A stretch of DNA of 51,540 nucleotides from assembly GCA_937139485.1 (NCBI GenBank), contig CAKZQD010000090.1, forward strand, positions 1 to 51,540, read 5' to 3'. Position numbers and translations under genes: made by a program. Shown here piece by piece: positions 46,748 through 51,540 of this stretch. Below the pieces are notes generated by a model. It did no database searches and was not told where the DNA came from. It worked only from the letters and a program-made list of their open reading frames with translations. Positions within the stretch are counted from its first letter, which is position 1. Every line of letters starts with the position of its first letter. This DNA comes from an uncultured Bacteroidota bacterium. Lineage in GTDB: Bacteria; Bacteroidota; Bacteroidia; Chitinophagales; UBA8649.

Positions 46748-49357
46748 GTGAGAACAATTATACTAACACTTTTTATAGCATTGGGCTTTTTTGCAAAGGC
46801 ACAATTTCAAGACAATTTTACCGATGGCAACTTTACTTCAAACCCTATTTGGATTGGAGATACTGATAGTTTTGAAGTAGATTTGAGCAATCAACTACAT
46901 TTAAACGCTCCTTCAAATTCTCAAGAGTCATATTTGGCAGTTCCTTCTTTGGCGGCTGTAGACGGTTATTGGGAATTTTATGTCGATTTAGATTTTAACC
47001 CTTCGGGAAGCAATAGAGCTTATGTTTATTTAATTTCTGACCAGGCAAATTTAAAAGGCTCATTAAACGGTTATTATGTTTTGGTTGGTAGCACAAGTGA
47101 CGAAGTAAGTTTATATCGCCAAAACGGAACGTCTTCTTCAGAAATTATAGATGGAACAGATGGAACGGTTGCTATTTCTCCAAAAGTAAAAATTAAAGTT
47201 ACTAGAGATCTTTTTGGAAATTTTGAATTGTTTACAGATACTTCACTTACTTTCACCAATCCCATTAGCGAAGGAAGCGTTTTTGATAACAACTATATGA
47301 GTAGTACACATTTTGGCGTTCTTTGTGATTATTCTTCTACAAGGTCAGACAAGTTCTTTTTTGACGATTTTGATGTTACGGCTCAACAGTTTGTAGATGT
47401 TTTTCCTGCTAAGGTTAGCAATTTTGAAATTACGAGTTTAAATACATTAAAGCTAAATTTCAATGAAGAATTAACTTCTATTAGCGCAGAAAACAATTCC
47501 AATTATACTGTAAATAACAGTATTGGAAACGCAAGTTCGAGTATTTATAATAATGTCGACAATTCTGTAGTGCTTACTTTTTCTAATAATTTTATGCCTG
47601 GAATTAATTATAGCCTTTCTGCAAATAATTTGGAAGATCTAAACACAAACGTCTTAGATACAAATATTGCTTTTAAACTAAATGCTGCGTATAATTTTGA
47701 AGACATCATTTTTAATGAAATATTGGCAGACGAAACACCTTCTTTTGGCTTACCTACTTTCGAATTTTTGGAGTTTAAAAACTTAACAGCAGACACTCTA
47801 TTTACAGAAGCTTGGTTTTTGAGCGATTTTACAGATACAACTTATTTTTCAGCAGATACAATTCTTCCAAACGAATATGTGATTATTGGAAACACATCTG
47901 CCGAGACTTTTTATGAAGGTTTTGGGAAAACATTTGGACTAAGCAGCTTTATAAGTTTAAACAAAACCGAAGATCTTTTAACGCTTTATGACCAATATGG
48001 AACAGTTTTAGATTCTCTTCATTATTTTGATGATTGGTTTGCTGGTGCTACAGCTCCAAATGGAGATGACAAAGTAGATGGTGGCTGGTCACTTTCTAGA
48101 ATTTCAGATAATTACCCTTGTTCTTCTGCAGGAAATTGGACTCCTAGTAATGATGCACTTGGTGGCTCGCCAGGAGAAATAAATAGTTTTAACAGCACTT
48201 CTGGTTCTACTGCGCCAAAATTTACTTCTGCTACTTTTATAAATGATACAACTATACAACTTATTTTTGATCAAGAAATTGTTGGTGGAAATGATATTGC
48301 AAATTACGAAGTTTCTGCTTTAAATACAGACTTAGTTGAAACACAGCAAATAACAAATGTTTCTGGTTCTGGAAATATGTTTTTTGCAACTATTGCAGAA
48401 GTAGTAAATTTAGATTATATATATTCTATAAGCCTTACTAATATCCAAAACTGTGCTGGTGTTGCAATGTTAGAAAACACTTCTGACGTGTATTTTATAA
48501 AATCACCAGAAGTTGGCGATTTAGTTTTAAACGAAATTCTTTCAAACCCATATACAGGAGCGCAAGATTATATAGAAATATACAACACAACAAACCAAGC
48601 AATAGATTTAAATGGTTTAAGTTTTATTGAATATTATACAGATTATACAGACAGTATTCAAGATGCTTCTGCAGTTTTAACAAGCAATTACGTATTGCCT
48701 CCAAATGCTTACTTTACTTTTTCTGAAGATACCGAATCGGTATTTTTAAATTATATAGTAGATAAACCCGAATGGCTTTTTGAACTAAATATTCCAAACC
48801 TTGCAGATAAAGAAGGCGACATTGCAATTGTGTTTTTTGATTCTATAATTATAGACAGATTGCATTATTTTTCTCGTTGGAATTTTGAACTTTTAGACAC
48901 AGACAATGGTGTAGCTCTTGAAAGAATAAAAGCTAGTGGCGAAACCCAAGACGATGCAAATTGGGCAAGTGCAGCAGCAGGTGTAGGTTTTGGTACGCCT
49001 ACGGCAAAAAACTCGATGGCATTTGTAGATGTGGAGCAAGAAGGAATAGTAACAGTAAGTCCAGAAGTTTTTACGCCAAACCAAGACGGAATTGATGATT
49101 TTGCTTTAATAAACTATACATTAGATCAGGCTGGTTATGTTGCCGATGTAGGCGTTTATGATGTTGTGGGAAGAAAAATAAAAGATCTAGCAACAAAAGA
49201 AACCATAGGTGCAGAAGGTTTTTGGAAATGGGACGGAACCAATTACAACAGAGAAAAAGCTAAAATTGGAATGTATGTAGTTTTGGTAAGTTTGTTCGAT
49301 TTAGACGGAAAGAAAAAGCAATATAAAAAAACTGTAGTTTTGGGAACTCAATTTTAA
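46748..49357 (+). CDS. Large secreted protein with lamin-tail domains and FlgD-like T9SS C-terminal domain
   Basis: 869 residues, GTG start, no better in-frame ATG upstream. Signal peptide (RTIILTLFIALGFFAKAQ); LamG-like beta domain (about 20-215); Ig/SbsA-like repeats (TSLNTLKLNFNEELTSI, and again TSATFINDTTIQLIFDQEI, parts); two lamin-tail domains (IIFNEILADETPSFGLPTF, LVLNEILSNPYTGAQDYIEI, parts). The end VFTPNQDGIDDFALINYTL to VVLGTQF is a FlgD-Ig-like segment as in T9SS-sorted proteins. Likely secreted nuclease-free scaffold or adhesin, since no catalytic site is seen. Well separated from recO by repeats. Confidence 0.88.
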   Translation: MRTIILTLFIALGFFAKAQFQDNFTDGNFTSNPIWIGDTDSFEVDLSNQLHLNAPSNSQESYLAVPSLAAVDGYWEFYVDLDFNPSGSNRAYVYLISDQANLKGSLNGYYVLVGSTSDEVSLYRQNGTSSSEIIDGTDGTVAISPKVKIKVTRDLFGNFELFTDTSLTFTNPISEGSVFDNNYMSSTHFGVLCDYSSTRSDKFFFDDFDVTAQQFVDVFPAKVSNFEITSLNTLKLNFNEELTSISAENNSNYTVNNSIGNASSSIYNNVDNSVVLTFSNNFMPGINYSLSANNLEDLNTNVLDTNIAFKLNAAYNFEDIIFNEILADETPSFGLPTFEFLEFKNLTADTLFTEAWFLSDFTDTTYFSADTILPNEYVIIGNTSAETFYEGFGKTFGLSSFISLNKTEDLLTLYDQYGTVLDSLHYFDDWFAGATAPNGDDKVDGGWSLSRISDNYPCSSAGNWTPSNDALGGSPGEINSFNSTSGSTAPKFTSATFINDTTIQLIFDQEIVGGNDIANYEVSALNTDLVETQQITNVSGSGNMFFATIAEVVNLDYIYSISLTNIQNCAGVAMLENTSDVYFIKSPEVGDLVLNEILSNPYTGAQDYIEIYNTTNQAIDLNGLSFIEYYTDYTDSIQDASAVLTSNYVLPPNAYFTFSEDTESVFLNYIVDKPEWLFELNIPNLADKEGDIAIVFFDSIIIDRLHYFSRWNFELLDTDNGVALERIKASGETQDDANWASAAAGVGFGTPTAKNSMAFVDVEQEGIVTVSPEVFTPNQDGIDDFALINYTLDQAGYVADVGVYDVVGRKIKDLATKETIGAEGFWKWDGTNYNREKAKIGMYVVLVSLFDLDGKKKQYKKTVVLGTQF

Positions 49358-49376
49358 TAAATGATTTAATAAAAGA

Positions 49377-49453
49377 ATGATTCAATGCTGTAATGTTTAA
49401 CAGCACTACAATATTGAATCATCGTATCATTAAACCATTGAATCATTGTAAAA
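49377..49453. repeat. Word-like repeat with nested hairpin (GAATCATT)
   Basis: Arms ATGATTCAAT (49377-49386) and ATTGAATCAT (49413-49422) enclose a second stem GCTGT/ACAGC (49387-49391, 49400-49404). Two more ATCATT words follow up to the recO start. It may end the upstream gene but lacks a T-run. Confidence 0.55.
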
Positions 49454-50161
49454 ATGCTTGTAAAAACAGAAGCCCTCATTTTAAAAACCACTAAGTTTCG
49501 AGAAACGAGTCTTATCGTAAAAGCCTACACGCAGTCGCACGGTGTGCTTTCGTTTATTGTTAATGGCGTGCGTACTGCAAAAAAAACCAACAAAGCAGTT
49601 CTTTTTCAGCCATTAAATTATTTAGATATTATTGTTTATTACAAAGAAAATAAAGGGCTTTTGCATTTGAAAGAATATAAATTTAATATGCTTTATCAAG
49701 AAATTCCTTTTAATATTGTAAAATCTTCTCTCGCTATTTTAATGCTAGAAGTTGTAGAACATATTGTAAAAGAAGAAGAGGAAAACGATGAATTGTACGA
49801 TTTCTTGAAAAATGCTTTTGTTACACTAGATTTAGAAAAAGGAAACATAGCCAATTATCATTTATATTTTTTGGCATCACTAACCAGTTTTATAGGCATA
49901 AACGCACAAGGAAAATATTCTGAAAAAACGCCTTATTTTAATATGAACGAAGGAAGATTTTCTGCGAGTTCAAAAAACTTCAACTACTTGCAAGGCAGAA
50001 TGTGTGAAAATTTTTCACTTTTAGTGCAAAAAACGACCATTTCGATAAATAAAGCGGAAAGAAAAGCACTTTTAGATATTTTTCTAAGTTATTACAAAAT
50101 ACATATTGACGACTTTAGGCAAATAAAGTCTGTTGAGGTTTTGGAGACGGTTTTGGGTTAG
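49454..50161 (+). CDS. recO: DNA repair protein RecO
   Basis: 235 residues. N-terminal OB fold (about 1-80, VKTEALILKTTKFRETSLIV in part, and VNGVRTAKKTNKA). A helical C-terminal domain follows, with LSSLTSFIGINAQGK-type text. No Cys-x-x-Cys zinc cluster is present, unlike in proteobacterial RecO. It helps load RecA on SSB-coated gaps with RecF and RecR. It fits the family well overall. Confidence 0.93.
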   Translation: MLVKTEALILKTTKFRETSLIVKAYTQSHGVLSFIVNGVRTAKKTNKAVLFQPLNYLDIIVYYKENKGLLHLKEYKFNMLYQEIPFNIVKSSLAILMLEVVEHIVKEEEENDELYDFLKNAFVTLDLEKGNIANYHLYFLASLTSFIGINAQGKYSEKTPYFNMNEGRFSASSKNFNYLQGRMCENFSLLVQKTTISINKAERKALLDIFLSYYKIHIDDFRQIKSVEVLETVLG

Positions 50162-50168
50162 CTTTAAA

Positions 50169-50801
50169 TCAAAACCTTCTCATTGGCTTTATATTATTTG
50201 AATAATACTCGTACTCTTCAGATGTGTTACCAAAACTACCATGCAAAGTCCAAGCCTTTGTATCATTCTGAGTAGATCTCGTTGAACTCCAATATTCAGA
50301 ACCATAAGCAAAGTACATTCCAGAACTGAAGGCAATTGTTAACTCGTCTATTGATGGTAAAAACCAATCGCTATAACTTACTCCATTATAAACTTTGGTA
50401 TACAAATCACAAACTTTAGCTGCAATACCTGGTGTAGAGCAATAAGCTAAAATAACATTGGTGTTTTCTTGTCCTGTTCCAATTCCTGCTTGTGTATTTG
50501 TAACATAAGGACAACCAAATTCAGCTGAATTAATATTAATATCATCTATACTTGCTTCTATATAACGCCAACCATTACTATAAACTCCCTTATCGTGTAT
50601 TATTACACCTCCCGAAGGACCCGCATCTCCCACTAAATATGTTATTGGCGTAACTCCTCCATTATTATATGTAATGCTATCTATATCTGAAAGTAAATAA
50701 TCTGTTGCGCCACTTGGTGTGTGCACAGTCATTGTTGTTTGTGCAAAGGCGTTTATTGTAAATAATAATATTATTGTAGTAAGTATATTTTTTATCATCA
50801 T
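50169..50801 (-). CDS. Secreted DUF1566 (Lcl C-terminal-like) protein
   Basis: 210 residues with a signal peptide to about 20. The N-terminal MTVHTPSGATDYLLSDIDSI (about 23-42) resembles the start of the neighbour's mature part. From about 55 it has GDAGPSGGVIIHDKG, WRYIEAS, YSDWFLPSIDELTIAF and YWSSTRS, the pattern of the DUF1566/Lcl family. The C-terminus KPMRRF closes this domain. No T9SS sorting domain is visible. Adhesion is the role suggested for the Lcl family. It is 4 bases after the next gene, one unit. Confidence 0.85.
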   Translation of the reverse strand: MMIKNILTTIILLFTINAFAQTTMTVHTPSGATDYLLSDIDSITYNNGGVTPITYLVGDAGPSGGVIIHDKGVYSNGWRYIEASIDDININSAEFGCPYVTNTQAGIGTGQENTNVILAYCSTPGIAAKVCDLYTKVYNGVSYSDWFLPSIDELTIAFSSGMYFAYGSEYWSSTRSTQNDTKAWTLHGSFGNTSEEYEYYSNNIKPMRRF

Positions 50802-50804
50802 TGT

Positions 50805-51347
50805 TTATTTTTTTATGATTTTATGTGTTGAAATAGCATTTTCTGAAGACAATTTACAGAAATAAATTCCTTTTGGTAATTCTTTTATTTCGCTAGATAA
50901 ATTTAATTCAGATTTTCCATTTTTAATTTCAATTTTTGATGTCGAAACTATTTTTGCATCAATATCTAATATTTCTACTTGAATGTCTTTATCTCTAGTG
51001 TTTTCAAAGCTGATAATAAAAACATCTGAGACTGGATTTGGAAATAATTTTAAGTTCGTAAAATTTGCATTCTCATATATGTAACTTGGTTCAATTACAG
51101 TTGTATCTGTTGCTGTTGTGTCAGAAAAACCTTTATAGTTATAATTTGTTATTTCAAAAACATTCCAAGACTCTGTAGTTCCATTTTTCATATTTAGGTT
51201 CATATTATCTCCCGCAAAGCTAATATTTCTAATATCTGTTAGGCTAAATAATTCTTGTGTTCCGTCTGTAAATTCTAAATAAATATTCTGAGCAAAACTA
51301 AGTGAAACAAAAAACGAAAACAATAAAAACAAGTATATTTTTTTCAT
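50805..51347 (-). CDS. Secreted protein with T9SS type A sorting domain
   Basis: 180 residues. Signal peptide (KKIYLFLLFSFFVSLSFAQ), a short mature part (EFTDGTQELFSLTDIRNISF, then NLNMKNGTTESW, parts), then LFPNPVSDVFIISFEN to STHKIIKK, a type A sorting domain. Both genes of this pair share the G-x(4-6)-L(S/T)DI-x-(S/N)I pattern after the signal peptide, a short beta hairpin frequent in T9SS cargo. First gene of the pair. No typical promoter recognised upstream. Confidence 0.85.
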   Translation of the reverse strand: MKKIYLFLLFSFFVSLSFAQNIYLEFTDGTQELFSLTDIRNISFAGDNMNLNMKNGTTESWNVFEITNYNYKGFSDTTATDTTVIEPSYIYENANFTNLKLFPNPVSDVFIISFENTRDKDIQVEILDIDAKIVSTSKIEIKNGKSELNLSSEIKELPKGIYFCKLSSENAISTHKIIKK

Positions 51348-51481
51348 AAATAATTTTTTTATATTGTAAATATAGCTTTTTTTTAAACAAGTACAAAACC
51401 CAGTTCTAAATCAATAAATGTTAAACAAATAATTAAAAATCACTTCTTTCACTTAATTGTGATCATTATAAACCATATACA

Positions 51482-51513
51482 TTTGACTTTTTCATTATTT
51501 TTAACTAACTTTG
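51482..51513 (+). promoter_or_regulatory. Promoter pointing out of the right edge
   Basis: TTTG (51482-51485), 20 bases, TAACTTTG (51506-51513). A gene on the plus strand should start shortly after the window end. No start codon followed by a long frame is seen before 51540. Confidence 0.6.
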
Positions 51514-51540
51514 TTTAACGACAAATAAAAAGCATTGAAA

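Overview
The window comes from a low-GC member of the Bacteroidota, most likely a flavobacterium-like lineage. The evidence is: many secreted proteins ending in type IX secretion system (T9SS) sorting domains (type A, and the gliding-motility-associated type B); an OmpA-family protein with the domain order of the T9SS component PorE; recurring promoters of the Bacteroidota form TTTG-(19 to 21 bp)-TAnnTTTG; almost no Shine-Dalgarno sequences; and word-like intergenic repeats. No taxonomic assignment can be made without a search.

Layout. 1-2.8 kb: two minus-strand secreted proteins (a LamG plus leucine-rich-repeat protein cut by the window edge, and an unknown 345-residue protein). Their promoters share an identical twin-box architecture that resembles LytTR regulator sites. 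2.9-6.3 kb: dnaN, a small Lys-rich lipoprotein and recG. 6.4-8.3 kb: a PI-PLC/GDPD-like secreted protein, a Crp/Fnr-type regulator and an unknown protein with a nuclease-like motif. 8.3-10.9 kb: a complete controller-methyltransferase-restriction endonuclease (C-M-R) operon with overlapping genes, a GIY-YIG endonuclease and a C-box operator on its promoter. 11-12.9 kb: recA with a strong terminator, then a comF-like phosphoribosyltransferase. 12.9-18 kb: a PorE-like OmpA protein and, 11 bases behind it, a PhoD-family phosphatase with a T9SS tail. 18.2-20.5 kb: an OmpA lipoprotein, tatC and rpiB. 20.6 kb: a tRNA with anticodon CAT, its promoter and terminator. 20.8-24 kb: a 1040-residue T9SS type B protein with Cys repeats.

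24-30.8 kb: an RND efflux operon (marR, membrane-fusion protein, GNAT acetyltransferase, RND pump, TolC-like protein) with a palindromic operator before marR. 30.9-38.5 kb: a UvrD-like helicase fused to a Cys-containing RecB-type nuclease, a conserved unknown protein, nadD, a CXXCH-containing T9SS protein, a previously uncalled 45-codon membrane ORF, a TonB-C-like protein and serS. 38.6-41.7 kb: rpoN, a PAP2-like membrane protein and a YqjF-like protein. 41.8-43.5 kb: a self-contained module of a GbsR-type regulator, two paralogous small membrane proteins and a third membrane protein, with two near-identical 26-bp palindromes placed before the regulator and before the membrane genes. 43.6-46.5 kb: a vWA-domain protein and asd, with a 44-codon membrane ORF immediately behind asd. 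46.7-51.5 kb: a large T9SS protein with lamin-tail domains, recO, two secreted proteins, and a strong promoter pointing out of the right end.

Main points of interest: (1) the twin-box promoters at 1.2 and 2.7 kb; (2) the GbsR-type regulator, its two operators and the paralogous membrane proteins; (3) a group of genes, four of them encoding transcription factors, whose -7 element ends 4 or 5 bases before the start codon, implying leaderless mRNAs; (4) two short membrane-protein ORFs; (5) the C-M-R system; (6) an acetyltransferase gene inside an efflux operon. No prophage, insertion sequence, CRISPR array or rRNA was seen.
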